Positions 17,578-26,967 of a DNA stretch of 64,000 bases are shown piece after piece. Position 1 is the stretch's first letter. Every line of letters begins with the position of its first letter. Source of the DNA: Novosphingobium sp. G106 (GTDB taxonomy: Bacteria; Pseudomonadota; Alphaproteobacteria; Sphingomonadales; Sphingomonadaceae); contig NZ_JAHOOZ010000001.1 in the NCBI RefSeq assembly GCF_019075875.1, positions 4,278,001 to 4,342,000 on the forward strand, given 5' to 3'. Below the pieces are notes generated by a model. That model was not told the origin of the DNA and did no database searches. It saw only the letters and a list, made by a program, of their open reading frames with translations. Both the position numbers and the translations under genes were made by a program.

Positions 17578-18807
17578 ATGACGTCGGGGCTGCGACCACT
17601 TTTATACTTTATCCTGCCGATGAGCGTGCTCGCGGGGGTCTGGGCGTTTGGGGCGGCCATGGCGCAGCAGACCTACGACGATGCCGCCGATGCGCGTCGC
17701 GCGCTGGCGGACGCGCGTTCGCAGGGCGCAACGGCGCGTGAACGGGCGGAGCGGCTCGAGGCCGAGGCGGCCCGCGTGTCGGCCGTCGCCGATCGCACCG
17801 CGCGCGAGGCAGCCGCCGTCGCCGCGCGCATCCAGCAGACCGAGGCAGACATTGCCGAGCATCAGGCGCAGGCCCGGCTGATCGGCCGCGAACAGGCGGT
17901 GCTGCGCGCGCGGCTGGCCGAGCGGCAGCAACCCGTGGTGCGGCTGACCGCGGCGCTGCAGCGGCTGTCGCGGCGGCCGCCGGCGCTGGCGCTTTTGCGC
18001 CCCGGTTCGGTACGCGAGACGATGTACATGCGCGCGCTGCTCGCGACGATGTTGCCTGAAGTTCAGCGCCGCACTGCCGCGCTGCGTGCCGAAATCGACC
18101 GGAGCAAGGCACTGCAGCAGCGCGCCGAAGTTGCGCAGCGCAACTTGCGCGAAAGCCAGGCCATGCTGACCGCGCGGCGCAAGACGCTGGCTGCGCTCGA
18201 AACCCGCCAGCGGCTCGATTCGCGCAGCGTCACCGGCGCTGCCGACCGCGAGGCCGAACGCGCGTTAGCGCTGGCCGAGCAGGCGCGCGATCTCGGCGCC
18301 CTCACCGAGGAACTGCGCAAAGCAGGCGCGGTGCGCGACGAGCTTGCGAGGCTGCCCGGCCCGGTAATGCGTCCGGCACGGCCCGAGGAAGCGCAGGTTG
18401 CTCAGACCGAGCAAGCGCCGACCGAGGCCGCCGTGGGTCTATCCGGCTATCTGCTTCCCGTCGCAGGCCGGCTGGTCAGCGGCTTCGGCGCAGCGCAGCA
18501 GCAAGGCGGCGCGCTGGTCCGCGGCATCGCGCTGGCGCCCCGCGGCGGTGCCCAGCTCGTCGCGCCCGCTGCGGGCCGCGTCGCTTTCGCCGGGCCTTAT
18601 CGCGGCTACGGCAATATCGTCATCATCGAGCATCCCGGTGGCTGGACCTCGCTGGTCACCGGCCTTGCGCGCCTCGATACCAGCGTCGGCGCGCCGCTGC
18701 TCGGCGGATCGCCGCTCGGTATCGCCGGGCCCGGCCAGCCAATCGTCACGATCGAGCTGAGGCGCGACGGCCTGCCGGTCAATCCGTTGGAATTCGTAGG
18801 GCGGTAA
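17578..18807 (+). CDS. envC: EnvC-like murein hydrolase activator (degenerate M23 domain)
   Basis: A 409-residue exported protein: hydrophobic N-terminal signal (about 7-24), a long Arg/Ala/Glu-rich coiled coil (about 30-260), a Pro-rich linker, and a C-terminal LytM fold (about 285-405). The zinc-binding residues are missing: the usual HxxxD position reads GIALAPRG and the HxH position reads TIELRRDG. Such degenerate LytM factors activate amidases at the division site rather than cut peptidoglycan. It lies between rlmH and ctpA, a common alphaproteobacterial order. ATG 17578 is used; an upstream in-frame ATG at 17536 overlaps rlmH. Confidence 0.88.
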   Translation: MTSGLRPLLYFILPMSVLAGVWAFGAAMAQQTYDDAADARRALADARSQGATARERAERLEAEAARVSAVADRTAREAAAVAARIQQTEADIAEHQAQARLIGREQAVLRARLAERQQPVVRLTAALQRLSRRPPALALLRPGSVRETMYMRALLATMLPEVQRRTAALRAEIDRSKALQQRAEVAQRNLRESQAMLTARRKTLAALETRQRLDSRSVTGAADREAERALALAEQARDLGALTEELRKAGAVRDELARLPGPVMRPARPEEAQVAQTEQAPTEAAVGLSGYLLPVAGRLVSGFGAAQQQGGALVRGIALAPRGGAQLVAPAAGRVAFAGPYRGYGNIVIIEHPGGWTSLVTGLARLDTSVGAPLLGGSPLGIAGPGQPIVTIELRRDGLPVNPLEFVGR

Positions 18808-18885
18808 TGGGGGCCGGTAACGGGATCGGGCGCCCTGTCCGGGCCATCTGGCGTTCATCCCGCGAGGGCGATACAAGCACCATTC

Positions 18886-20247
18886 ATGTTTGAAAGACTC
18901 CCGATGTCCAAGCTTGCTTCCATCGCCCGCGCGACCATGCTGGTCGGCGCCGTTGCCCTCATTCCGGCGGCGACGCAGGGTCTTGCCGCGGTCGACAGCC
19001 GCTCGGGGCCGCAGTTCGGCCGGCTCGTCGCGATCTACCAGCTGATCAAGCAGAACTACGTCGACAACGTCGACGACGACAAGCTGGTCAAGGGCGCGAT
19101 CAACGGCATGCTCGAAAGCCTCGACCCGCATTCGTCGTTCCTCGACGGCCCGAGCCTGCAGCGGCTGGAGACGATGATCGACGGCAACTATTCGGGCCTC
19201 GGCCTGTCGGTCGTGATGGACGACGGCGCGGTCAAGGTGGTTTCGCCGTTCCGCGGCAGCCCGGCCGAGCAGGCGGGCATCAAGGCGGGCGACTACATCA
19301 CCCACCTCGACGGCAAGCTCTATTACGGCGGCGACCTCGACGAGGCCGTGGCCAAGATGCGCGGCCAGGCCGGCACCTCGATCCGCCTGACGATCTTCCG
19401 CTCGGGTCGCGACGAGCCTTTCGACGTGACTGTCACGCGCGGCGTGATCCAGCTCCAGCCGGTGACCTCGAAGCTCGACGGCACGGTCGGCGTGGTCACG
19501 GTCAATGAATTCTCGCGCGATGTCGGCAAGTACGTCGACGAGGCGATCACGAAGATGAAGCGCGACACCGCCGGCAAGCTGTCGGGCATCGTGCTCGATC
19601 TGCGCTCCAACCCCGGCGGTTCGCTCGACGAGGCGATCGCGCTGTCCGACCTGTTCCTGACCTCGGGCGACATCGTTTCGCAGCGCGGTCGGATCGCCAG
19701 CGAGAATGAATATTACAAGGCCGAATCGGTGTTCAAGGGCGACGTCGCCAAGGGCCTGCCGATCATCGTGCTGGTCGATGCGGGCAGCGCCTCTGCCTCC
19801 GAGATCGTCGCCGGCGCGCTACAGGACCAGGACCGCGCGGTGATCATGGGCGAGCGGACCTTCGGCAAGGGTAGCGTCCAGTCGATGTTCACGCTCGACA
19901 AGACCAGCGCGGTCAAGCTCACCACGGCACGCTACTTCACGCCTTCGGGCCATTCGGTGCAGGAAGGCGGCATCGAGCCAGACATCCGCGTGCCGCAGCT
20001 GTCCGATCCCGATGCGCGCAAGCGCTCGGAACGCGCTCTGCGCGAATCCGACCTGCGCGGGCACCTGATCAACGAGGTGAACCTCGAGGACAAGCAGCTC
20101 GAGACCGACAAGCAGGACGATCCGCGCTTCCGCCTGACCGCGGAACAGCTCAAGGCCAAAGGGATCACCGACTTCCAGCTGACCTACGCGATCGACACGC
20201 TGCGCCGGACCGCCCAGCCGGGCCTGCTCGCCGCGCGCAAACCCTAA
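18886..20247 (+). CDS. ctpA: S41 family carboxyl-terminal processing protease
   Basis: A 453-residue periplasmic serine protease. It has a signal sequence, a PDZ domain (about 95-180, including GLGLSV and GIKAGDYI), and the S41 catalytic core: the substrate-site block LRSNPGGSLDEAI, the catalytic serine in DAGSASASE (about 304) and the catalytic lysine in ERTFGKGSVQ (about 328). It degrades or trims periplasmic proteins, in other bacteria including cell wall hydrolases, which fits its place after the EnvC-like gene. ATG 18904 is a possible alternative start that leaves a typical signal peptide. Confidence 0.94.
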   Translation: MFERLPMSKLASIARATMLVGAVALIPAATQGLAAVDSRSGPQFGRLVAIYQLIKQNYVDNVDDDKLVKGAINGMLESLDPHSSFLDGPSLQRLETMIDGNYSGLGLSVVMDDGAVKVVSPFRGSPAEQAGIKAGDYITHLDGKLYYGGDLDEAVAKMRGQAGTSIRLTIFRSGRDEPFDVTVTRGVIQLQPVTSKLDGTVGVVTVNEFSRDVGKYVDEAITKMKRDTAGKLSGIVLDLRSNPGGSLDEAIALSDLFLTSGDIVSQRGRIASENEYYKAESVFKGDVAKGLPIIVLVDAGSASASEIVAGALQDQDRAVIMGERTFGKGSVQSMFTLDKTSAVKLTTARYFTPSGHSVQEGGIEPDIRVPQLSDPDARKRSERALRESDLRGHLINEVNLEDKQLETDKQDDPRFRLTAEQLKAKGITDFQLTYAIDTLRRTAQPGLLAARKP

Positions 20248-20248
20248 C

Positions 20249-20737
20249 ATGGCGGTGGGGGAAGCGGCGCTCAAGCAGGCGCGCGGGATTGCACTGGCAA
20301 CGCCTCTGGCGCTGCTCGGCGGCGCGTATATCGGGCAATATGCCTTCCATCTGTTCCCCTGCGAGATGTGCTGGTGGCAGCGCTATGCCCATTTCGCGGC
20401 CCTCGCACTGGCGGTTCTGGCCTTTGTCGTCCCGACTGGAAAGCGATCATTCGTCTGGCTGGCGGCGCTGGCGATCGCCGTTTCGGCGGTGATCGGCGGG
20501 TTTCATGCCGGGGTCGAATATCACTGGTGGGAAGGTTTCACCGCCTGCACCACCTCGGTTACTGCCAAGGGCGGCGATCCGCTGGACGCGATCATGAACG
20601 CCCCGCTGATCCGCTGCGACGCGGCGCAGTGGGAGCTGTTTGGCATTTCGCTGGCCGGATGGAACTTCCTCTTTTCCGGCGTCGCCGCGCTGGCGGTCGT
20701 GCTACTGCTCGGGCGTAGCGCGAAGGGAACGGCATGA
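20249..20737 (+). CDS. dsbB: Disulfide bond formation protein B
   Basis: A 162-residue inner membrane protein with four hydrophobic helices. Two redox cysteine pairs are visible: C38/C41 in PCEMCWWQR, next to the conserved quinone-contact arginine, and C100/C123 in the second periplasmic loop. DsbB reoxidises DsbA by passing electrons to ubiquinone. It starts 2 bp after ctpA stops and overlaps the start of coq7, a ubiquinone biosynthesis gene, so quinone supply and disulfide formation are encoded side by side. Confidence 0.92.
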   Translation: MAVGEAALKQARGIALATPLALLGGAYIGQYAFHLFPCEMCWWQRYAHFAALALAVLAFVVPTGKRSFVWLAALAIAVSAVIGGFHAGVEYHWWEGFTACTTSVTAKGGDPLDAIMNAPLIRCDAAQWELFGISLAGWNFLFSGVAALAVVLLLGRSAKGTA

Positions 20738-21270
20738 GCGAGGCACAGCCCAAAAATTCATTGGCCGACACGTCCATCATGCTTCGTGTCGACCAGGCGG
20801 GCGAATATGGCGCGACGCGGATCTATGCGGGCCAGCTCGCGGTGATGGGCAACCGCACGCCGCGTGCGGCCGAAATCGCCGCCATGGCCGTTCAGGAAGC
20901 CGCACATCGTGCGCGGTTCGACGCCCTGCTGGCCAAGCGCGGCGTGCGACCGACAGCGCTGCAGCCCTTGTGGAGCGTTGCCGGTTTCGCGCTCGGCGCG
21001 GCGACCGCGCTGGTCGGGCCTGAAACTGCGATGGCCTGCACGGCAGCGGTCGAGGAGGAAATCGACCGGCACTACACGCGCCAGATTGAGGCGCTGGGGG
21101 ACAGCGATCCCGAGCTATCCGGAATGATTGAGGAATTTCGCGCCGACGAACGCGCGCACCGCGAAGCTGCGCTGGAGGCGGGTGCGGAAAGGGCTCCGGC
21201 CTATCCGCTGGTCTCCGCGGCGATTCGTCTTGGATGCCGCGTCGCGATCCGGCTGTCGGAGCGTATCTGA
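20734..21270 (+). CDS. coq7: Demethoxyubiquinone hydroxylase (COQ7 family)
   Basis: A 178-residue di-iron enzyme of ubiquinone biosynthesis that hydroxylates demethoxyubiquinone. Iron-ligand Glu/His residues appear in the expected order: DQAGEYGA, VQEAAHRARF, AVEEEIDRHY and FRADERAHREAAL. The protein has the typical duplicated helical layout and a hydrophobic patch around GFALGAATALVG for membrane contact. The ATG overlaps the dsbB stop (ATGA). Confidence 0.93.
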   Translation: MSEAQPKNSLADTSIMLRVDQAGEYGATRIYAGQLAVMGNRTPRAAEIAAMAVQEAAHRARFDALLAKRGVRPTALQPLWSVAGFALGAATALVGPETAMACTAAVEEEIDRHYTRQIEALGDSDPELSGMIEEFRADERAHREAALEAGAERAPAYPLVSAAIRLGCRVAIRLSERI

Positions 21271-21377
21271 CGCTGCCGCGGAACGATGTACTGACTCGGC
21301 CGCTTCAGTTATCATTCACTGCCGACGACCCTATATCGTTGGAGCCACTCGGACCGACCAGACAAGGAAACGATGCC

Positions 21378-21980
21378 GTGCCACGCCTTTCTCTAGCCGC
21401 CGCAGCCGTTGCCCTGGTTTCCACACTTCTGCTTTCCCCCGTTACGGCCGCAGCGCAGGCGGCCGGCCCGGCGGCGCCCTCGGGGGAGGACAAGGTCAAC
21501 ATGCTCATCGTCTATGGCGACGACGAATGCCCGCAGCCGAAGGGGGACGAGATCACCGTCTGCGCGCGCAAGAGCGAGAACGAGCGCTATCGCATCCCCG
21601 AAGAGCTGCGCGGTTCGCAGTCGCCGGCCAACGACGCCTGGAACAACAAAGTCATGGCCTATGAGACGGTCGGCAGGTCGGGCACGCAGAGCTGCTCGCC
21701 GGTCGGCCCGGGCGGAGCGACCGGCTGCGTCCAGCGCCTGATCGACAAGGCCTATGCCGAAAAGGGCCAGAATCCCTCGATCCGCTTCGGCGAACTGATC
21801 GCCGCCGAGCGTGCGAAGCGTCTTTCGACGATCGATGCCGATGCGGCCGCCACCCAGGCGCGCGTCGAGCAGGCCGAGCGCGACTACGATGCCCGCCGTC
21901 AGGCGGAAGAGGCCGGCAAGGCCGCTCCGGCGCCGGCAGTGCCCGCCCAAACCCCTACAGGTTCTCCGGCCGGCCAGTAG
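21378..21980 (+). CDS. Uncharacterised exported protein
   Basis: A 200-residue protein with a signal peptide (hydrophobic stretch about 5-22 ending AAAQA). The mature part has four cysteines, including DECPQPKGDEITVCARK and QSCSPVGPGGATGCVQR, which could form disulfides, then an Ala/Glu/Arg-rich helical tail and a Pro-rich end. I recognise no named family, though similar small proteins with the ITVCAR motif are common in sphingomonads. GTG 21378 is preceded by AAGGAA at a good distance. It follows coq7 but after a gap of about 107 bp. Confidence 0.72.
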   Translation: MPRLSLAAAAVALVSTLLLSPVTAAAQAAGPAAPSGEDKVNMLIVYGDDECPQPKGDEITVCARKSENERYRIPEELRGSQSPANDAWNNKVMAYETVGRSGTQSCSPVGPGGATGCVQRLIDKAYAEKGQNPSIRFGELIAAERAKRLSTIDADAAATQARVEQAERDYDARRQAEEAGKAAPAPAVPAQTPTGSPAGQ

Positions 21981-22281
21981 AACCACAACATCTCGTAGTT
22001 TCCGCATTCGATTGCGGCGCGCAGTTCATTATTTGCATGCGCTGCAACGGTTAACTATAGTTGGCCGCAGGCTCGCAGCCGTGCGGGCGGCGTCGCTTCG
22101 GCTACGGTGACGCCGGAAGCATCTGCGGAGTAGTCGGTATTTTGCCGGCCGCGTCTGAGGGGACAGGCGCGTGACGAGATTATCCAATATGACAATCAGC
22201 CATCTCGGAGCGCCTGCGTTTGAATCACCGTCCCGACGTCAACCGGCCGGCAACCGGCAAGCTCCGCGCGAGCGTCGGACG
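21981..22281. other. Gene-free gap before the type I secretion genes
   Basis: About 300 bp without a convincing gene. It contains AT-richer sequence near 22045-22065 (GTTAACTATAGTT, partly palindromic) that could be part of a promoter or operator. There is also GAGGGG near 22155 followed by an in-frame GTG at 22171; this would add 37 residues before the signal peptide of the TolC-like protein and is therefore doubtful as the true start. Confidence 0.4.
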
Positions 22282-23631
22282 ATGACCCGAATGACTTCCC
22301 TGGCTGCGCTGACCTGCGCGGCGGCCTGTCTTGTTGCTGCTGCGCCGCCCGTGCAGGGTCCTCCGGCCCCCGCTGCCCCTGCCTATGGTCCCCCGTCGGA
22401 CAGTGACGTTGCGATCGCGCCGGTCGCGGCGCCGCCCGGGATTCCTCCGGCGTTGCTGGAGGCGGCGGCAACCGCGACCGAGAACTATCCGTCGATCCGC
22501 AATGCCGAAGCCGAGCTTCGCGCTTCGCGGACGGACCTGCGCAGCGCGCACTGGCTGCGCTTCCCCAGCGTTCAGGTCGAAGCCCTGGCGCTGCGGGGGG
22601 CAAGCCGGGCTATGATGACCCGTTCACGGCCAATATCGTCGGCGAGCAGCCGATCTACAATTTCGGCAAGCTCGACGGGACGATCGACCGTGCCCGTGCG
22701 ACCATGCTCATGCGCGTCGCCGCGCTCGACCAGACCGCGCAGCAGGTGGCGATCCAGGTATCCGACGCGTTCTATAACCTGGCGCTCGCGGCCCGGCGGA
22801 CGGCCGTGCTAGAAAGCGGTCTGGAACAGCATCGCGCGCTGCTCCAGACGATCCAGAACCGCGTTCGCCAGGAAGTCAGCCCGCAGGCGGACCTTGACCT
22901 TGCCATGTCACGCACGGCGCAGCTCCAGCAGGATCTCGAACAGGCCAAGGCCGCGCGCAGTTCCGCGCTCGCCCAGCTGGTCCAGCTCGTCGGCACCAAT
23001 AGCCAGGACTTCGGCATGGTGCCCGAGTACGATGCGGTAACGATGCATCCGAGCGATCAGGGGGGCCATGGCGCGCGCGCTCAATTGTGACCCGGGCCTC
23101 GCGCGGCTGCGCGGGGAAGTGCTCATCGCCCAGGCCGATGTCAGGGTCGCCAGGGGGGCGATCATGCCCGAAGTGGTGGGGCAGGTGTCGCAGAACGAGA
23201 TCACCGGCACGCGCGTGGGCATCGTCCTGCGCGCGCAGACGGGGAACGGCCTGTCGAAGCTCACCGATGCCGAGGCAGCGCGCACCCGGGTGGATGCGGC
23301 GCTGTTCAACGTCGCCACGGCCGAACGCGAAGTACGCGAACAATTGCAGCTCGATTTCGTCAACAACCGTTCGGCGCGCGAGCGAGCGGCGGCGAACACG
23401 CAGGCGAGCATGACTTCGCAGCTCGTCACCGAAAGCTACAAGCGCCAGTTCATCACCGGCCGCCGCACCTGGCTCGACGTGATGAATGCATCGCGCGAAG
23501 CAACGAATTCTAAACTATCCGTGGCCGAGGCCGAGACGTCGGCCATGGCTTCCAATGCGCATATCTGGCTCAGGACCTGTGGCTGGCAGCCGAGGCCGCT
23601 CGACAGCGGTCTCCCGGGAGCAAAGAAATGA
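22282..23631 (+). pseudogene. TolC family outer membrane protein of a type I secretion system, two compensating frameshifts
   Basis: Three adjoining reading frames together encode one 449-residue TolC/CyaE-like channel. A signal peptide (LAALTCAAACLVAAA) and the first helical domain are in one frame. At the six-G run 22595-22600 the frame is lost by one base (seven G would continue into GKPGYDDPF and QPIYNFGKLDG). At the six-G run 23060-23065 one base too many returns to the first frame (five G would be expected), continuing ARALNCDPGLARLRGEV through the ITGRRTWLDVMNA block typical of TolC. The shifts cancel, so sequencing error or phase variation is more likely than decay. The ABC transporter starts just before its stop. 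Confidence 0.82.
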
Positions 23632-25787
23632 CGACAGATACCAGCCTCCGCGGCGCCGTGGAGCATTTCGCCCACGTCAAGGGCACGGCACTCGCGCCCA
23701 AGTGGGATGACGGTCTCGACGACGCGGATCTCGGCCTCGGCGCTGAGGACCTCGCCGTGCTCTGTGCGCGGCTTGCCTGGCCTGCACCGGCACAGCTTCA
23801 CGCCAGGCCGCGCGCCGATCAGTTCCCGCTTCTCGTCTACGACCGGGCGATCGGCTGGGCCGTGGCCGAACAGTGGGAAAGCGATACGCTGATCCGGCTT
23901 TCGGGCCTGCATCTGCCGTTGCTCGACTACGGCGAAGACCTGGCCTTCTTCGACGTCGCCTTCCCCGATCCGCTGCAGCAGGGCCAGGAGACGCCGAAAG
24001 CGATCTCGATCTTCTGGCGCGCGATCATCAAGCGCAAGTCGGTGCTGGTCTCGGCGACTCTGGCAACGGTCTTCGCCAATATCATCACCCTGGTGACATC
24101 GCTCTATTCGATGCAGCTCTACGACCGGGTCATTCCCAACGGCAGCGGCAGCTTCTCGACGCTCTGGGTGCTGACGATCGGCGTGATCGCGGCGCTGTGC
24201 ATCGATTTCATCCTGCGTACGGTGCGCTCGATCATGATCGAGCGCGAGGCGGCCGAAATCGACGCCGAGGTTTCCGAATACTTCTTCGCTCGCGCGCAGG
24301 CCGTCCGGCTCGATGCCCGTCCGCCGGGCATCGGCACGATGGCGGCGCAGTTGCGCGGGCTCGAGCAGGTGCGCGGGATCATGTCCTCGGGATCGCTGTT
24401 CCTGCTGTCGGACCTGCCCTTCGCGCTTTTCTTCATCGTCATCATCGCCCTGATCGGCGGGGTGGTGGCGATCATTCCGGTCATCGCGCTGCCGATCTCG
24501 CTCGGTCTGGCCTTCGGCCTGGCCAAGATGATCCGCATCGGCACCGACCGCGCGCAGGTCAGCAGCAACCGCAAGAACGGCCTGCTGGTGGAATCGCTCG
24601 ACGCCGCCGAATCGATTAAGGCCGGGCGCGGCTCGTGGTTTATGCTGGCGCGCTGGAACCGGCTGCTGCGCGAGATCCATCACTACGAGGATCCGGTCAA
24701 GCAGCGGTCGGCCGCGGCGGCCACGGTCTTCGCGACGATGCAGCAGCTCGCCTATGTCGGCATCATGGCGGTAGGCGCGGTCGAGGTCGCCGCGGGCAAC
24801 ATGACCTCGGGCGCGCTGCTCGCCTGCTCGATCATCTCGGGCCGGGTCAACGGCCCTCTGATCGCCATGCTGCCCGGGCTGATCGTGCAGTGGGGCTATG
24901 CGTCCTCGTCGCTGCGCGCGCTCGACGGCATCCTCAAGCTTCCGCTCGATCGCACTTCGGGCGAAAGCTCGCTGCGGCCGGGCAAGATCGAAGGGCCGAT
25001 GGTGCTTGAGCGGATCCGCTTCGCCTACCCCGGCGCGCGCGAGGGGCTCGACATCGGTCGGCTCGAATTCCGCCCCGGAGAGCGCATCGCGGTCATCGGC
25101 GGCGTCGGTTCGGGCAAGACCACGCTGATCCGCATCATGTCGGGCATATTCGACGCTCAGCAGGGCACGGCCAAGCTGGCCGGCCTCGACATGACGCAGA
25201 TTGCCGACGACGTGCTGCGCCAGCATATCGGCTATCTTCCGCAGGAGTACCGGCTGATAAACGGCACCCTGCGCGACAACCTGCTGCTCGGCCTGCCCAA
25301 GCCCAGCGACGAGACGGTCATGGAAGCGGCGAAGAAGACCGGCCTGATCCAGCTCATCGCATCGCATCCGCTGGGGCTCGACCTGCCGATTCAGGAAGGC
25401 GGCCGCGGGCTCTCGGGCGGCCAGCGCAGCCTCGTCGGTCTCACCCGCCTGCTGATGGCCAACCCGCGGATCTGGCTGCTCGACGAGCCCACCGCCAATC
25501 TCGACCAGAACAGCGAAGTCGCAGTGCTCGCCGCGCTCGACCAGGCGATCGGGCCCGACCAGACATTGGTGATCGTCACCCACCGCCTGCAACTGCTCGC
25601 GCGCGTCCAGCGGGTGATCCTGATGGGCGGCGGCAAGGTCATGCTCGACGGACCGACCAACGAAGTGATCCAGAAGCTTCAGGCCAAGCCGACGCCGCCT
25701 GCGCGGCAGGCCAAGATCGCACCCGCCGCCGGGTCTCCGCCGGAGTCGCCCACCGCACCGCCCGTCTCGGGCACCTTCGGCCGCTAG
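23628..25787 (+). CDS. Type I secretion system permease/ATPase (LapB-like ABC transporter)
   Basis: A 719-residue ABC exporter. An N-terminal cytoplasmic region of about 130 residues resembles the inactive peptidase-like domain of RTX exporters (no C39 catalytic cysteine seen). The membrane domain spans about 135-420, and the nucleotide-binding domain has Walker A GGVGSGKTT (about 490), signature LSGGQRS (about 594) and Walker B IWLLDEPT (about 617). The C-terminus is Pro-rich. It overlaps the TolC-like gene by 4 bp and is followed by the HlyD-like adaptor, forming a complete T1SS operon. No RTX or adhesin substrate gene lies in this window. Confidence 0.93.
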   Translation: MTTDTSLRGAVEHFAHVKGTALAPKWDDGLDDADLGLGAEDLAVLCARLAWPAPAQLHARPRADQFPLLVYDRAIGWAVAEQWESDTLIRLSGLHLPLLDYGEDLAFFDVAFPDPLQQGQETPKAISIFWRAIIKRKSVLVSATLATVFANIITLVTSLYSMQLYDRVIPNGSGSFSTLWVLTIGVIAALCIDFILRTVRSIMIEREAAEIDAEVSEYFFARAQAVRLDARPPGIGTMAAQLRGLEQVRGIMSSGSLFLLSDLPFALFFIVIIALIGGVVAIIPVIALPISLGLAFGLAKMIRIGTDRAQVSSNRKNGLLVESLDAAESIKAGRGSWFMLARWNRLLREIHHYEDPVKQRSAAAATVFATMQQLAYVGIMAVGAVEVAAGNMTSGALLACSIISGRVNGPLIAMLPGLIVQWGYASSSLRALDGILKLPLDRTSGESSLRPGKIEGPMVLERIRFAYPGAREGLDIGRLEFRPGERIAVIGGVGSGKTTLIRIMSGIFDAQQGTAKLAGLDMTQIADDVLRQHIGYLPQEYRLINGTLRDNLLLGLPKPSDETVMEAAKKTGLIQLIASHPLGLDLPIQEGGRGLSGGQRSLVGLTRLLMANPRIWLLDEPTANLDQNSEVAVLAALDQAIGPDQTLVIVTHRLQLLARVQRVILMGGGKVMLDGPTNEVIQKLQAKPTPPARQAKIAPAAGSPPESPTAPPVSGTFGR

Positions 25788-25806
25788 TTCCAGGAAACGC
25801 AGCACC

Positions 25807-26961
25807 ATGTTCAAAGCGTCTCGGACTTCGACCTGGGTCATCGCCACGATCGCGGTGACGATCGTGCTGTTCATCCTGTGGTCGCTCTGGGCCGAGCTCG
25901 ATCAGGTCACCCGCGCGCCGGGCCGCGTCGTCCCGATCGGCCGCGTCCAGATCGTCCAGAGCGCCGACGGCGGCGTGATCAGCGAGATCCGCGTACGCGA
26001 GGGCGACAAGGTCACGCGCGGCCAGCTGCTGGTGACGCTCGACAAGGTCAAGCTTCAGGCCGCGGTGACCGAGGCACGCGCCAAGGTCGCCTCGCTGCAG
26101 AGCGCGATGGTCCGGATCCAGGCCGAACTCTATGACCGGCCGCTGACTTTCCCCGCCGGCCTCGACGGCTACCCGGACTTCGTGCGCAACCAGCGCGAGC
26201 TCTATTTCAAGCGCCGTGCTGCCCAGCAGTCCGATCTCGATGCCTTGCACTCGATGAAAGGGCTGATGCGCCAGGAGCTCGACCTCAACATGCCGCTGCT
26301 CAAGAGCGGCGACGTGGCCCGGTCGGAGATCATCCGCATGCAGCGCGGGATTGCCGACGTCGACGGGCAGATCTCGGGCAAGCAGGCCAAGTACATCGCC
26401 GACCTGCAGACCGAATATACCAAGACCGACGAGGACCTCGTCTCGGCGCAGCAGATCCTGGCGCAGCGCGAGGATTCGCTGAAAGCGACCGACCTCATCG
26501 CCCCGACCAACGGCATCGTGAAGAACGTCCGCCTGACCACGGTCGGCGCCGTGCTTCGTCCCGGTGACGAGGTGCTGCAGATCGTGCCCTCGGGCGAGCG
26601 GCTGATCATCGAGGCGCAGGTCGCGCCCAAGGACATCGCCTTCGTCAAGGTCGGCCAGCAGGCATCGGTGAAGTTCGACGCCTATGACAGCAGCGTCTAC
26701 GGCGTCGGCCACGGACGTGTCACTTTCATCAGCCCCGACACGCTGAGCGAACAGCGCCCCGACGGCACCTCGGTCACCTATTTCCGGGTGAACCTCGAAG
26801 CCGATGCCAGCAGGCTGCGGCCGCGCCATCCGGGCGAGAAGATCGAGATCCAGCCCGGCATGACCGCGACAGCCGAGATCCTCACCGGCAAGAACACGGT
26901 GTTCCGCTACCTGACCAAGCCGATCACCAAGACCACGTCGGAATCGATGAGCGAGCGCTAA
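25807..26961 (+). CDS. HlyD family type I secretion periplasmic adaptor
   Basis: A 384-residue membrane fusion protein: one N-terminal transmembrane segment (about 12-30), the lipoyl half-motifs GRVQIVQSADGGVISEI and DLIAPTNGIVKN flanking a coiled coil of about 180 residues, then the beta-barrel domain with RLIIEAQVAPKDIAFV. It bridges the inner membrane ABC transporter and the TolC-like channel. It begins 19 bp after the ABC gene and ends convergently 6 bp from the GT39-like gene. Confidence 0.93.
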   Translation: MFKASRTSTWVIATIAVTIVLFILWSLWAELDQVTRAPGRVVPIGRVQIVQSADGGVISEIRVREGDKVTRGQLLVTLDKVKLQAAVTEARAKVASLQSAMVRIQAELYDRPLTFPAGLDGYPDFVRNQRELYFKRRAAQQSDLDALHSMKGLMRQELDLNMPLLKSGDVARSEIIRMQRGIADVDGQISGKQAKYIADLQTEYTKTDEDLVSAQQILAQREDSLKATDLIAPTNGIVKNVRLTTVGAVLRPGDEVLQIVPSGERLIIEAQVAPKDIAFVKVGQQASVKFDAYDSSVYGVGHGRVTFISPDTLSEQRPDGTSVTYFRVNLEADASRLRPRHPGEKIEIQPGMTATAEILTGKNTVFRYLTKPITKTTSESMSER

Positions 26962-26967
26962 AGCGGG

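Noticed and set aside
17578..18807. EnvC-like protein as a dead M23 peptidase gene
   Set aside because: Loss of zinc ligands is normal for EnvC-type amidase activators, and the gene is intact in a conserved operon.
23436..25874. Very long open frame antisense to the T1SS ABC gene
   Set aside because: High-GC codon bias commonly leaves such frames open; the product has no domain, is rich in Arg/His/Gln and lies opposite a clear ABC transporter.
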